A stretch of DNA of 60,250 bases from contig NZ_LAVL01000042.1 in NCBI RefSeq assembly GCF_001083785.1, positions 1-60,250 of the forward strand, in the 5' to 3' direction. Shown here piece after piece: positions 51,492 to 59,845 of this stretch. This stretch comes from Nonomuraea sp. SBT364 (lineage in GTDB: Bacteria > Actinomycetota > Actinomycetes > Streptosporangiales > Streptosporangiaceae). Both the position numbers and the translations under genes were made by a program. Under the pieces are notes generated by a model. The model searched no databases, was not told where the DNA came from, and saw only the letters and a program-made list of their open reading frames with translations. The number at the start of each line of letters is the position of its first letter. Positions within the stretch are counted from its first letter, which is position 1.

Positions 51492-52483
51492 GCCTGGGCA
51501 CCCGCCATTCCCGCTCGCGTCCGGGGATCGACGATCACGTAGACGATGTCGATGATGAAGTTGGCCAGCAGCACCCCGATCACGATGAACATGAACGTGC
51601 CCTGGAGCAGGAAGAAGTCCTGGTTCTGGATGGCCTTGAGGATCAGGCTGCCGAGCCCCGGATAGGAGAACACGATCTCGGTGACCAGCGCGCCCGCCAC
51701 CAGCACGCCCAGTTGCAGCGCCAGGCCGGTGATCTGGGGCAGGATCGCGTTCCTGAAGGCGTAGCGGCGGATCAGCCGCGTGGGCGCGCCCAGCGCCGCC
51801 AGGTAGTTGGAGTAGTCCGACTCCAGCTCATAGATGATCATGTTGCGCATGCCGATCGCCCAGCCGCCGAGCGCGACCAGGAACAGCGACAGGAACGGCA
51901 GCGTCCAGTGGTGCAGCAGGTTGACCAGGAAGCTCCAGCTCCAGCTCGGCTGCAGCGCGAAGCTGTAGCCGCCGGCCACCGGGAACCAGCCCGCCGTCAC
52001 GCCCAGCCCCCAGGCCAGGATCACGGCCAGCCACATGTACGGCATCGCCGTCAGGATGTAGCCGACCGGCAGGACGGTGTTGTCCAGCAGCTTGCGCCGG
52101 GCCGCGAACGCGCCGAGCCGGTTGCCGATCCAGTAGCTCAGCAGCACCGCCGGGATCATCAACGCCAGCGTGTACGGCACCGCGCCGAGGATGACGTCGG
52201 CCACCGGGGTCGGGAACACCCAGATGCTGATGCCGAAGTCCCCCTGGAACAGGGCGCCCCAGAAGTTCAGGTACTGCTGCCAGATCGGCTGGTCGAAGCC
52301 GAACAGGTTGGTGTAGTACGCCCGCATCGCCTCGACGGCCGCCGGCTGCGACACGCGGGCCCTGGCCAGCATGCTCGCGACCGGGTCGCCGGGCATGAAG
52401 CGCGGGATCATCCAGTTGACCGTGACGGCGACCACGAAGGTCAGGCCGTAGATGAGCAGTTTCCTGCCGAAGTATTGGCGCAC
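51488..52483 (-). CDS. ABC permease (DppB/OppB-like)
   Basis: A 331-aa permease with six helices. The N-terminus YFGRKLLIYGLTFVVAVTVNWMIPRFMPGDPV is typical of DppB. The EAA-like loop is SDYSNYLAALGAPTRLIRRYAFRNAILPQ. ATG at 52483 has GAGAG upstream. It lies 62 bp after the SBP stop, and this gap holds a strong hairpin (52501-52533). Function: import channel for the SBP ligand. Confidence 0.92.
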   Translation of the reverse strand: MRQYFGRKLLIYGLTFVVAVTVNWMIPRFMPGDPVASMLARARVSQPAAVEAMRAYYTNLFGFDQPIWQQYLNFWGALFQGDFGISIWVFPTPVADVILGAVPYTLALMIPAVLLSYWIGNRLGAFAARRKLLDNTVLPVGYILTAMPYMWLAVILAWGLGVTAGWFPVAGGYSFALQPSWSWSFLVNLLHHWTLPFLSLFLVALGGWAIGMRNMIIYELESDYSNYLAALGAPTRLIRRYAFRNAILPQITGLALQLGVLVAGALVTEIVFSYPGLGSLILKAIQNQDFFLLQGTFMFIVIGVLLANFIIDIVYVIVDPRTRAGMAGAQA

Positions 52484-52500
52484 GTGAGCTCTCCCAAGCG

Positions 52501-52533
52501 GCCCCCTCCGCCCGGTGGGAGGGCGGAGGGGGC
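52501..52533 (-). terminator. Intra-operon stem-loop between the SBP and permease genes
   Basis: Perfect 13-bp complementary arms (52501-52513 and 52521-52533, GCCCCCTCCGCCC) with a 7-nt loop lie between the SBP stop and the DppB-like start. It probably causes partial termination or protects the SBP message from 3' decay, giving more SBP than permease, as known for malE-malF. It is not a full operon terminator by position. Confidence 0.75.
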
Positions 52534-52545
52534 ACGATCATCCGG

Positions 52546-54300
52546 TCAGCCGGCCGCCGGCTGGAGCTGGGTGAGCGTCTCGAAACCGCCCAGCTCAAGC
52601 CAGTTGCGCCACATGACGGGCGCCGACTTGGGCGTGCCCGCGGCCGACGACGGCCAGTTCTTCCACACGCTGGTGCTGGACTGGGACCACAGGCCGTTGT
52701 ACCAGAGCGGGATGATCGGCATCTCCTGCAGGTGGATCTTCTGCAGCTCGGAGATGACCTTCTTCATGCCCTCGATGTCGTCGGTCTTGACCTGGTCGAG
52801 CTGCTGGACGAGCTCCCAGGCCTTCTTGTTCTCGTACCGCCCGAAGTTGACGGTGTTCTGCTGCTTCCTGATCGGGAGCTGGAAGATGTAGTCGTAGTAG
52901 GTCCACGGGCTGCTGGACAGCTGCCGCTCGTTGTTGACCACCAGGTCGAACTTGCCCTCGCCGCGCTTCTGCACGAGCGCGTTGAAGTCGGGGAACTCGG
53001 GGTTGACGTCGATCCCGGCCGCCTTGGCGCTGCTGGAGATGACGCGGGCCGCCTCCATCCAGTCGGTCCAGCCGGCGGGCACCTCGATGGTCAGGCTGAT
53101 CTTCGAGCCGTCCTTGTTCTCCACCAGCCCGTCGCCGTCGGAGTCCTTGTAGCCGGCGTCGGCCAGCGCCTTCTTGGCCGCCGCCGTGTCGAAGGTGAAG
53201 CCGTCGGAGCCGACCACGGCCTGGTCCACGAACTGGTCCCACTGCGGCAGCAGGCCCGTCGGGCTGGACGGCTTGACCAGGTTGCCGTAGACGCCCTCGA
53301 CGATCTTCTTGACGTCCACGGACGTGGCCAGCGCCTTGCGGAAGGCCGGGTCGTCCATGGGCTTCTTCTTGGTGTTGGGCACCAGCCAGGCGGTGTTCGC
53401 CGACAGCATGTACGGCGGCTCGTTGTAGAACGTGGTGATGCCGAAGTTGCCCTTGACCAGGTTGGCCACGCCGGGCAGGAAGTTGTTGCTCATGTCCATG
53501 CCCTTCTGCAGGAGCATGCCCATGGCCACCTCGTTGCTGGGCGTCGCGACGTCGACGATGTACTTCGGCTTGGGCTCCATGCCGAGGATCGTCTTGCCCC
53601 ACCAGTCGTCGCGCTTGACCCAGACCACGCGGTCCTGGTCGTGGCTCTGATACTTGTACGCGCCGCTGCCCACCGGGTTCTCGTTGACGCCGTTGAGCAC
53701 GTCCTCCTCGGAGCGGTCCTTCCAGATGTGCTCCGGCACGATGACCCGGCTGTAGAGGTTGAAGTCCCATTCCTGGTAGTTGGCCTGGGAGAAGGTGAAG
53801 CGGACCGTCTGGTCGTCGACCGCCTCGACGCTCTTCAGCCAGTCCCAGATGTTGTGGTACGGGATCGTCTCCATCTTGCCGAGGCTGTAGGAGAACGCCA
53901 CGTCCTTGGCGGTCAGCGGCTGGCCGTCGGACCACTTGACCCCGGTGCGGATCTTGGCCTCGTACGTGGTGTCGTCCACCCAGCTTCCGCTCTCGGCGAT
54001 GTACGGGGTGAGCTTTGCGGCGTTCGGGTCGTAGTGGAACAGGCTCTCGTAGACCAGGCCCTTGGTGCCGGTGGCCGAGTCCCACTCGCGGATCGGGTTG
54101 AAGTTGGCCGGCGGGCCCCACTGGGTGCCGGTGGTGTAGAGCGTCTCGTTGCGCGGTAGCTCGCCCGTGGTGCCCTGGTTGGTGGCGGGAGCGGCTTGGC
54201 TGTTCTGGGGAGCCGCCGGTGTGGGGCTGCCGCTGGTACAGGCGGTGGCCGTCAGGCCAGCCGCGAGGAGCGGTATCAGGATCCGCGCCCGGGTCTGCAT
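52546..54300 (-). CDS. Dpp/Opp-type ABC substrate-binding lipoprotein
   Basis: A 584-aa SBP_bac_5-family lipoprotein. ATG at 54300 follows AAGGAG. The signal RARILIPLLAAGLTATACTSG ends at the lipobox Cys. A Gln/Asn/Pro-rich linker precedes the mature fold: RTGVKWSDGQPLTAKDVAFSYSL is the family signature, with NPVGSGAYKY and PMDDPAFRKALATSVDVKKIVEG. Family members bind peptides, nickel or beta-oligosaccharides. Given the GH2 enzyme and CebR-like box, I infer a manno- or cello-oligosaccharide ligand. It is the first gene of a six-gene operon ending with the beta-mannosidase. Confidence 0.93.
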   Translation of the reverse strand: MQTRARILIPLLAAGLTATACTSGSPTPAAPQNSQAAPATNQGTTGELPRNETLYTTGTQWGPPANFNPIREWDSATGTKGLVYESLFHYDPNAAKLTPYIAESGSWVDDTTYEAKIRTGVKWSDGQPLTAKDVAFSYSLGKMETIPYHNIWDWLKSVEAVDDQTVRFTFSQANYQEWDFNLYSRVIVPEHIWKDRSEEDVLNGVNENPVGSGAYKYQSHDQDRVVWVKRDDWWGKTILGMEPKPKYIVDVATPSNEVAMGMLLQKGMDMSNNFLPGVANLVKGNFGITTFYNEPPYMLSANTAWLVPNTKKKPMDDPAFRKALATSVDVKKIVEGVYGNLVKPSSPTGLLPQWDQFVDQAVVGSDGFTFDTAAAKKALADAGYKDSDGDGLVENKDGSKISLTIEVPAGWTDWMEAARVISSSAKAAGIDVNPEFPDFNALVQKRGEGKFDLVVNNERQLSSSPWTYYDYIFQLPIRKQQNTVNFGRYENKKAWELVQQLDQVKTDDIEGMKKVISELQKIHLQEMPIIPLWYNGLWSQSSTSVWKNWPSSAAGTPKSAPVMWRNWLELGGFETLTQLQPAAG

Positions 54301-54621
54301 CTGTTGTCTCCTTCCCCCACCGAAGCGGAGGTCGACCGTCCTGTCCAACCCCGAAATCGGCGGCCCGGGACGTGTGACGCCGCCGCTTTCCCCGATCCGG
54401 TGAAAGCCCGTGACCTGCGCCGGAGCCATCTGGGAGCGCTCCCGCGACCGGTTGTGCCCGTGCTGTCGCTGAACCGGTGAAGTACCGTGACGGTAAATAC
54501 CGCGTGACGACGACGTCAAGGGTCGTGATGCGTTTGAGACGCTCAGGCCCGCGATGTGCGGCGCGATGCGCGGTAGTAAGGTGCGGTTGCATTGACTAAC
54601 CGGTTCACAAGAGGAGGCCCC
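54301..54621. promoter_or_regulatory. Divergent control region between the importer and its LacI gene
   Basis: This 321-bp gap holds no gene that I can support. It contains a CebR-like box TGGGAGCGCTCCCG (54431-54444), an ACCGGTT/AACCGGT inverted pair (54447-54453 and 54472-54478), and TAACCGGTTCA (54597-54607, palindromic core AACCGGTT at 54598-54605) close to the LacI start. Two different LacI-type motifs suggest two regulators or a main and an autoregulatory site. Confidence 0.65.
54431..54444. promoter_or_regulatory. CebR/CelR-like operator
   Basis: TGGGAGCGCTCCCG differs at only the last base from the consensus TGGGAGCGCTCCCA known for actinobacterial CebR/CelR. It is 131 bp upstream of the SBP start. 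The same 12-bp core occurs before the GH16 gene (20847-20858). Confidence 0.75.
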
Positions 54622-55641
54622 GTGAAGCGACCGACGATCGCCGACATCGCTCGGCGTGCGGGCGTCTCCAAGGTGGCCGTCTCCTACGCGCTCAACGACC
54701 GCCCCGGCGTCTCCCCCGCCAAACGCGCCGCCATCAAGGCCATCGCGGAGGAGATCGGCTGGCGCCCCAACTCCGCCGCCCGCGCGCTCAACGGCGCCCG
54801 GGCCCGCTCCGTCGGCCTGACCGTGTGCCGCCCGGCGCGCATCCTGGGCGTCGAGCCGTTCTTCATGGAGCTGATCAGCGGCATCGAGAGCGAGCTGTCG
54901 GGCCGCTCCTACGCGCTGATGCTGCAGGTGGTGAGCTCGCCCGACCAGGAGATGGAGGTCTACCGGCGCTGGTGGGGCGAGGGCCGCGTCGACGGCGCGA
55001 TCCTGGTCGACCTGCGCTTCTCCGACGCCCGCGTCACGGCGCTCAAGGAGCTCGGCCTGCCGGCCGTCGTCATCGGCCATCCCTCGGAGGCCGGCTCGCT
55101 GACACCCGTGTGGTCCGACGACGCGGTGGCCATCCGGGAGACCGTCGAATACCTGGCCGCCCTCGGCCACCGCCGCATCGCCCGGGTCGCCGGGCTGCCC
55201 GAGCTCGTCCACACGGTGCTGCGGGACCAGGCGTTCACCGCCGCGTGCGACGACCTCGGGCTCGACGGGCACACGATCATGCACACGGACTACACCGGGG
55301 AGGAGGGCGCGCGGGCCACCCGCCGCCTCGTCAGCGCCGCCACCCGGCCCACGGCGATCGTCTACGACAACGACATCATGGCGGTGGCGGGCATGTCGGC
55401 CGCCACCGAGATGCGCCTGGACATCCCCGGCGACCTGTCGATCGTCGCCTGGGACGACTCACCGCTCTCCCAGGTGGTCCGCCCGGCGCTGAGCGCCCTC
55501 ACCCGCGACATCCCGGCCTACGGCGCCCACGCGGCCCGCGCCCTGCTCGCGCTCATCGCCGGCGAAGAGGTGCCGGGCATCAAGGACGAATCGGCCCGCC
55601 TCGTCCCCCGCGGCAGCACCGCCCCGCCGCCCACCCGATGA
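54622..55641 (+). CDS. LacI-family regulator divergent from the beta-mannoside importer
   Basis: A 339-aa LacI repressor. GTG at 54622 follows GAGGAGG. The HTH is RPTIADIARRAGVSKVAVSYALNDRPGVS and the hinge is NSAARALNGARARS. The effector domain has PFFMELISGIESELSGRSYALMLQ, TAIVYDNDIMAVAGM and LSIVAWDDSPLSQVVRPALSAL. Recognition-helix residues differ from CebR, so it may bind the AACCGGTT sites rather than, or as well as, the GGGAGCGCTCCC box. It likely controls the importer and beta-mannosidase. It ends 6 bp before the convergent HNH gene. Confidence 0.92.
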   Translation: MKRPTIADIARRAGVSKVAVSYALNDRPGVSPAKRAAIKAIAEEIGWRPNSAARALNGARARSVGLTVCRPARILGVEPFFMELISGIESELSGRSYALMLQVVSSPDQEMEVYRRWWGEGRVDGAILVDLRFSDARVTALKELGLPAVVIGHPSEAGSLTPVWSDDAVAIRETVEYLAALGHRRIARVAGLPELVHTVLRDQAFTAACDDLGLDGHTIMHTDYTGEEGARATRRLVSAATRPTAIVYDNDIMAVAGMSAATEMRLDIPGDLSIVAWDDSPLSQVVRPALSALTRDIPAYGAHAARALLALIAGEEVPGIKDESARLVPRGSTAPPPTR

Positions 55642-55647
55642 CGCCAA

Positions 55648-56358
55648 TCACGCCATGGACAAGCGCAGGGCGTCCAGCACCTCTGGGCCACCGAGGACGA
55701 CGTCGGCGCCCGGAACCGGCATCGTGCGATACATGGCGTACAGCACGTCGAGAAACGGCTGTTCGCGCAGCGCGTTCAGCATGACAGCGGCATCGCGACG
55801 GTCACCCGCATTTCGCAGACGGAGGTATTCACGCAACATGGCCTGACACCTGGGAAACGCGAGTTCTCTCCCTCGCCGCAGATCGGCACGGTTGAGCTGG
55901 AACACCTCGATGGTCGTGCAGCCCCTGGGCGTGTTGCCGCGATAGGTGCCGGTCGAGAGGATCAGCCGGAGATGGTCGAGGGGATCGTCGCGTGTGGGAT
56001 CGACCAGCAGGCAGGTTCCGGATTCGTCGACGGGAAACCGGTCCCTTTTCGCGTTGCTGTTGCACGACGAGCAAGCGAGCAGGTGGTTCAGCCACTCGAA
56101 TGTGCGGAGCGGCGCTAATTTGATCGGCTCGAAATGATCGATGTCCGTGCCCCGGCTGTCACCGCAGTACATGCAGCGCTCGACCGCCGCCGACATCAGG
56201 CGCAATGCCAGCCTGATTCCCTCCTTCTCGAGGGCGGCACCGGACCAGACTCGGCGGGCAGCTCGATGATCGGCATCCGCGACCTTCAACTGATCGGTAC
56301 GTGCGCGCAGTCTCAGCGACAGCTCCGCGTCCAGGTCGGGGCGGGAAATTCGGATCAA
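55648..56358 (-). CDS. ptuB: HNH nuclease, Septu PtuB-like
   Basis: A 236-aa HNH endonuclease of the TIGR02646/PtuB type. The motif is intact: zinc pair CMYC (62/65), catalytic DHFEP (D74-H75), WLNHLL, and CSSCNSNAKRDRF with C96, C99, N100 and K104. The start is TTG at 56358, overlapping the ATPase stop (TTGA), so the two are translationally coupled. In Septu systems PtuB nuclease acts with PtuA ATPase to cleave DNA after phage sensing. The third codon positions look less GC-rich than the neighbours, compatible with recent transfer. Confidence in the HNH call is high; the system name rests on the pair. Confidence 0.85.
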   Translation of the reverse strand: MIRISRPDLDAELSLRLRARTDQLKVADADHRAARRVWSGAALEKEGIRLALRLMSAAVERCMYCGDSRGTDIDHFEPIKLAPLRTFEWLNHLLACSSCNSNAKRDRFPVDESGTCLLVDPTRDDPLDHLRLILSTGTYRGNTPRGCTTIEVFQLNRADLRRGRELAFPRCQAMLREYLRLRNAGDRRDAAVMLNALREQPFLDVLYAMYRTMPVPGADVVLGGPEVLDALRLSMA

Positions 56359-57656
56359 TCCCGCCTCCCCAGCCGAGAGGAGACCTCGTCCACCCGAGCC
56401 GAAAGCGAGCTTTCCAGCATCTTGCTGAGCCGTCGATACTCTTCGATTTCGATCGCGGACGCGGAACCGCCCAGAACCTTGTCCTCAAGGTCCCCGAGAA
56501 TTCGCCTGACGTCTTCCGCCCTCCTCGAATAGGGGCTGTCGACACCGAAGAGCTCGGTCAGAATGGCATCGTCGCCGCTGCCGAACACGACCCGCTCGTA
56601 GAGGTCCTGCTCGACGACGTGCGCCGCCCTGGGCTCCTGAGGGCCGGGAAGCGAGACAAGGCCGTTGGCCGCGGCGGTTTGGCAGATGTACGGGCTGTGC
56701 GTGGTCACGATGAACTGGACGAGCGGAAAGTGATCCGTCAGCCACTCCCCGATCTTCTTCTGCCAGCTGACATGCAGATGGTTCTCGATCTCGTCCACGA
56801 GGACGACGCCCGGATACGCCAGGGTCGGCGTCTCTCCGTTGTGAGTGACGCGGACATTCCCATACGCGAGGTGCATCTGGCGGATGATGTCGAGCACGAG
56901 GGCCGTGATCGTCTTGTATCCCTCGCTCATCCGCCGCAACGGAATCGTCGTGCCGTCATCCTGCCGCACCCACAGTCCGTCGGAATCGACGCGCACCACC
57001 GTGTGGCCATCGGGAAGCATGCCGTCGCCCAGCAAGGAGAGAACGGCCTCCAGCAGCTCAGCCGCGCCCTGACGCCCTTCCAACTGATAAAGGTGCTGCC
57101 CGACCAGCCAGCTGACGCCCTCCACGAGGCTCACGTCCTCGTCGAAGAGCGTCCGCAATCCCTGGTACATCGCGGCGCGTGAGGAGGCACCGTGCCCCAG
57201 CGCGGCGGCCGAGAGCCGGCGGAAGGGGCCGTACCCTGCGAAGAACCATCCCTCTCCTGGCGCGAACCGCAGACGCCTCGCGCCCTTGTTCCGGCCGGAG
57301 GTGACGGCCCACCCCGGAGGCGCGGGTGAGTCGTCGGAGTCGTTCCAACGCAGCTCGAAGTCCTGCGGACCGAAATCCAGCCCTTGGTCGAACTTCGGGT
57401 CCTGTACCGCCGTGACACGGAGAAACCCCGGCTCACCCTCGGGCGCGCCCCGCCAGCCCTCCCAATCGCGTACGAAATACTGGCCGACGATCCCCAACGC
57501 GATCGCCTGCAGAATCGTTGTCTTGCCCGACCCGTTCCGGCCGGCGAGAACCGTCCAGCCCGCGTACGAGCCGTCCGGACGGCCGAAGTCGAGGTCCACC
57601 CGCCTGGGCCCGGAAAACCCGCGAAGCCCCTGGATGACCAGCCGCGATATGTACAT
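56355..57656 (-). CDS. ptuA: AAA ATPase, Septu PtuA-like
   Basis: A 433-aa ABC/SMC-type ATPase without a TOPRIM nuclease. ATG at 57656 follows GGAGG. Walker A is GRNGSGKT at 39-46; the signature MSEGYKTI is at 243-250; Walker B VVLVDEIE is at 284-291 followed by NHLHVSWQK; the H-loop is TTHSP (H320). The beginning, YISRLVIQGLRGF, is typical of RecF/OLD-like ATPases. With the HNH gene it matches Septu type I. It is more AT-rich than the flanking genes. It should sense phage or DNA state and license the nuclease. Confidence 0.85.
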   Translation of the reverse strand: MYISRLVIQGLRGFSGPRRVDLDFGRPDGSYAGWTVLAGRNGSGKTTILQAIALGIVGQYFVRDWEGWRGAPEGEPGFLRVTAVQDPKFDQGLDFGPQDFELRWNDSDDSPAPPGWAVTSGRNKGARRLRFAPGEGWFFAGYGPFRRLSAAALGHGASSRAAMYQGLRTLFDEDVSLVEGVSWLVGQHLYQLEGRQGAAELLEAVLSLLGDGMLPDGHTVVRVDSDGLWVRQDDGTTIPLRRMSEGYKTITALVLDIIRQMHLAYGNVRVTHNGETPTLAYPGVVLVDEIENHLHVSWQKKIGEWLTDHFPLVQFIVTTHSPYICQTAAANGLVSLPGPQEPRAAHVVEQDLYERVVFGSGDDAILTELFGVDSPYSRRAEDVRRILGDLEDKVLGGSASAIEIEEYRRLSKMLESSLSARVDEVSSRLGRRD

Positions 57657-57727
57657 GGTGAGCCTCCTTCCGGGATTCTCCAAGGCCGGCGGTGCAACTC
57701 TACGGCGTTCGCTCCTGGGCGGCCGGG

Positions 57728-58663
57728 CTATCCCGCCGGGGCCTCGGGCAGCGTCGTCCACCCTGAGGTCAGGTGCCAGGTGCGGCCGGCGCGGAGGTGG
57801 TCGCCGACCGCTCGCTCCAGGTTGGTCCGGCGGGGCAGGTCCGGGCCGTCGGCGCCGAAGACGAACGCCACGATGCCGCCGTCGTTCTCGTGCCGGTACG
57901 CCTGCCGGAAGCGACGCTGGAAGCGGATGATGTTGGACTCTTCAGGCAGGTAGCCGGCCAGCTGGTCGTCCAGCAGCCACGAGTGGCAGACGGCGTAACG
58001 CGGCTTCTCCTCGGGGAAGTACCTCGGGAAGAACTCGGCGGCGCGGTCGAAGGCCGCGTCGCACGCCGCGGGCGTCATCGGGCCGAGGAAGTCGGGGATG
58101 TGCACCGAGAGCACCGGCTCGCCCGGCTCGCAGGGCAGCCCCTCGGCCCTGATCGCCTCCGCCGTGCGCGTACCGAGTCCGGCGCGCTGGAACTGCAACC
58201 GGCCGAGGTCGTAGATCAGGCCGCGGAAGTGCAGCATGAGCCAGAACGGCGCGTTGAGCCCGCCGGCGCCGTGCCTCTTGCGGTGCACCGCCATGTTGCG
58301 GCCCAGGTCCGCCAGCGTGCGCGAGGCCACGTCGTCCGGAATGCCGCGGGACCGGTGGTAGGCCCGGACATGCGGCGCGGCGGCGAGATAGACGTACACG
58401 TAGAAGTACGGGTCGGGCAGTTCGGGGAACTGCGGCGGGTCGTCCAACTCGCCCATCGCCGACACCAGGGTGTGAACGCACCGCTCCAGCAGCCACCACG
58501 CCTCGGTCCCGGGCCGTGGGCGGGCCGCCAGGACTCCGGCCACGTCCTCGTGCGGCACGGCCAGGCGCAGGAGTTCGGCGACCGGGTCGGGCGGCAGGGT
58601 GATCTCGATGGGGCCGACGCTTTCCAGATGGTCGAGCAGAGCGGGCGGCAACAGGTCTCTCAT
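57728..58663 (-). CDS. GNAT-like acyltransferase-domain protein
   Basis: A 311-aa protein resembling actinobacterial 'acyltransferase domain-containing' proteins with an all-helical N-terminal domain (about 1-140) and a GNAT-like C-terminal half. Visible features are DPYFYVYVYLAAAPHVRAYHRSRGIPDD, GLNAPFWLMLHFRGLIYDLGRLQFQR, VLSVHIPDFLGPMTP and CHSWLLDDQLAGYLPEESNIIRFQRRF. The function is unknown; such proteins may acylate an amine or peptide. ATG at 58663 with weak SD. Not obviously linked to the Septu pair, from which it is separated by 71 bp. Confidence 0.78.
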   Translation of the reverse strand: MRDLLPPALLDHLESVGPIEITLPPDPVAELLRLAVPHEDVAGVLAARPRPGTEAWWLLERCVHTLVSAMGELDDPPQFPELPDPYFYVYVYLAAAPHVRAYHRSRGIPDDVASRTLADLGRNMAVHRKRHGAGGLNAPFWLMLHFRGLIYDLGRLQFQRAGLGTRTAEAIRAEGLPCEPGEPVLSVHIPDFLGPMTPAACDAAFDRAAEFFPRYFPEEKPRYAVCHSWLLDDQLAGYLPEESNIIRFQRRFRQAYRHENDGGIVAFVFGADGPDLPRRTNLERAVGDHLRAGRTWHLTSGWTTLPEAPAG

Positions 58664-58697
58664 GCGCCCGAACGCTAGACCGTCCCGGCCCCGCGGC

Positions 58698-59306
58698 TCA
58701 ACCGACGGACCCGTAGCGGGGCTTGCCCTCCCACGCGTAGGTCACGTACAGGACGCCGGCGCCCGTGGCGGTCGAGCCGGTGAGCTTCAGCCCGGCCGGC
58801 GCGGTGCCCTCGGCGAAGAGGCGCTTGCCCTCGCCCAGGACGACGGGGAAGACCAGCAGCCGGTACTCGTCGACCAGCTCCGCCCGCTGCAGCGTGTGGA
58901 TGAGGTCGGTGCTGCCCTGGGTCATGATCTCGCCGTCGGTGCTCCGCTTGAGCTCGGCGATCGTCTCGGCGGCCTCGCCCGCCAGGACCGTCGTGTTGCG
59001 CCACGCGGCGGTCCTGGGCGTCCGCGTGGCGACGTACTTGGGCATGCTGTTGATCCTGGCGCCGCCCTCCTCGTCCGGCACGTCCGGCCAGTAGGAGGAG
59101 AGGATGTCGTACGACTTGCGGCCCAGCAGCATCCCCGTCGCGCGCTCCAGCTGGTCGCCCATGATCTGGCCGAACACCTCGTCCACGTGCGGGGCCAGCC
59201 AGCCGCCGTGCGGGAAACCGTTGGAGTCGTCCTCGCCCGGGCCGCCGGGAGCCTGCATGACCCCGTCCAGCGACACGAACGCCGAGACCACCAGTTTGCT
59301 CGCCAT
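58698..59306 (-). CDS. Second dihydrofolate-reductase-like (RibD C-terminal) protein
   Basis: A 202-aa RibD_C/DHFR-like protein: KLVVSAFVSLDGVMQAPGGP, GMLLGRKSYDILSSYWP, KYVATRTP, GEIMTQGSTDLIHTLQRAELVDEYRLLVFPVVLGEGKRLF. It belongs to a different subfamily from the copy at 25.2 kb (longer, with the PHGGW segment). ATG follows AGGAGC. Substrate unknown; a flavin- or folate-type reductase role is likely. Confidence 0.9.
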   Translation of the reverse strand: MASKLVVSAFVSLDGVMQAPGGPGEDDSNGFPHGGWLAPHVDEVFGQIMGDQLERATGMLLGRKSYDILSSYWPDVPDEEGGARINSMPKYVATRTPRTAAWRNTTVLAGEAAETIAELKRSTDGEIMTQGSTDLIHTLQRAELVDEYRLLVFPVVLGEGKRLFAEGTAPAGLKLTGSTATGAGVLYVTYAWEGKPRYGSVG

Positions 59307-59401
59307 GTTCCTGCTCCTTCAGCTCGATGTGCCTTCAGCATCGCGGAAGCCGCTCAAGGAATCCTTACGGCTTTCCTTCCGCCTCCCGTAAGGCGCGCCG
59401 G

Positions 59402-59749
59402 TCAGGCGGTGAAGCCGAGGACCAGGGAGGCGATCACCGGGACCGCGTAGATCATCGGGAACGGCAGGTGCGAGAACCAGCGCGCGCGGGCCACGGTGAC
59501 GACGGCGCCGGTGAAGTACACCACCAGCCCGATCCCCGCCGCCACGCCGACGGCCGGGACGAGGAGCCCCGCCACCAGCCCGAGGGTGCCGGCGGCCTTG
59601 GCTGCGCCGAGCCAGGGCCACCACCTGCTCGGGATGCCGTAGGCGGCCAGCGGCTCGACGACCCACTTGGCGCGCATGAAGACGGAGACGGCCGAGAAGC
59701 CGGTGGTGGCGGCGGCCAGCAGGGTGACGACGATGTGGGTCATGGACAT
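59402..59749 (-). CDS. DoxX-like membrane protein
   Basis: A 115-aa four-helix membrane protein of the DoxX family. I choose ATG at 59749 (MSMTHIVVTL), with GAGGAG upstream; longer N-terminal readings lack an SD. Helices are about 4-20, 45-64, 68-86 and 92-112. Segments such as PSRWWPWLGAAKAAGTLGLVAGLL are typical. DoxX proteins are linked to redox stress and electron transfer at the membrane. No partner gene is evident here. Confidence 0.85.
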   Translation of the reverse strand: MSMTHIVVTLLAAATTGFSAVSVFMRAKWVVEPLAAYGIPSRWWPWLGAAKAAGTLGLVAGLLVPAVGVAAGIGLVVYFTGAVVTVARARWFSHLPFPMIYAVPVIASLVLGFTA

Positions 59750-59845
59750 CTGAGACGCTCCTCGTGCGAACGGGGGCTGCTTCGAGCCCTTCACTGCCTC
59801 GACCCGCCGGGGCGGGGGTGTGTGACAGGGCGGCGAAGATTTTTC

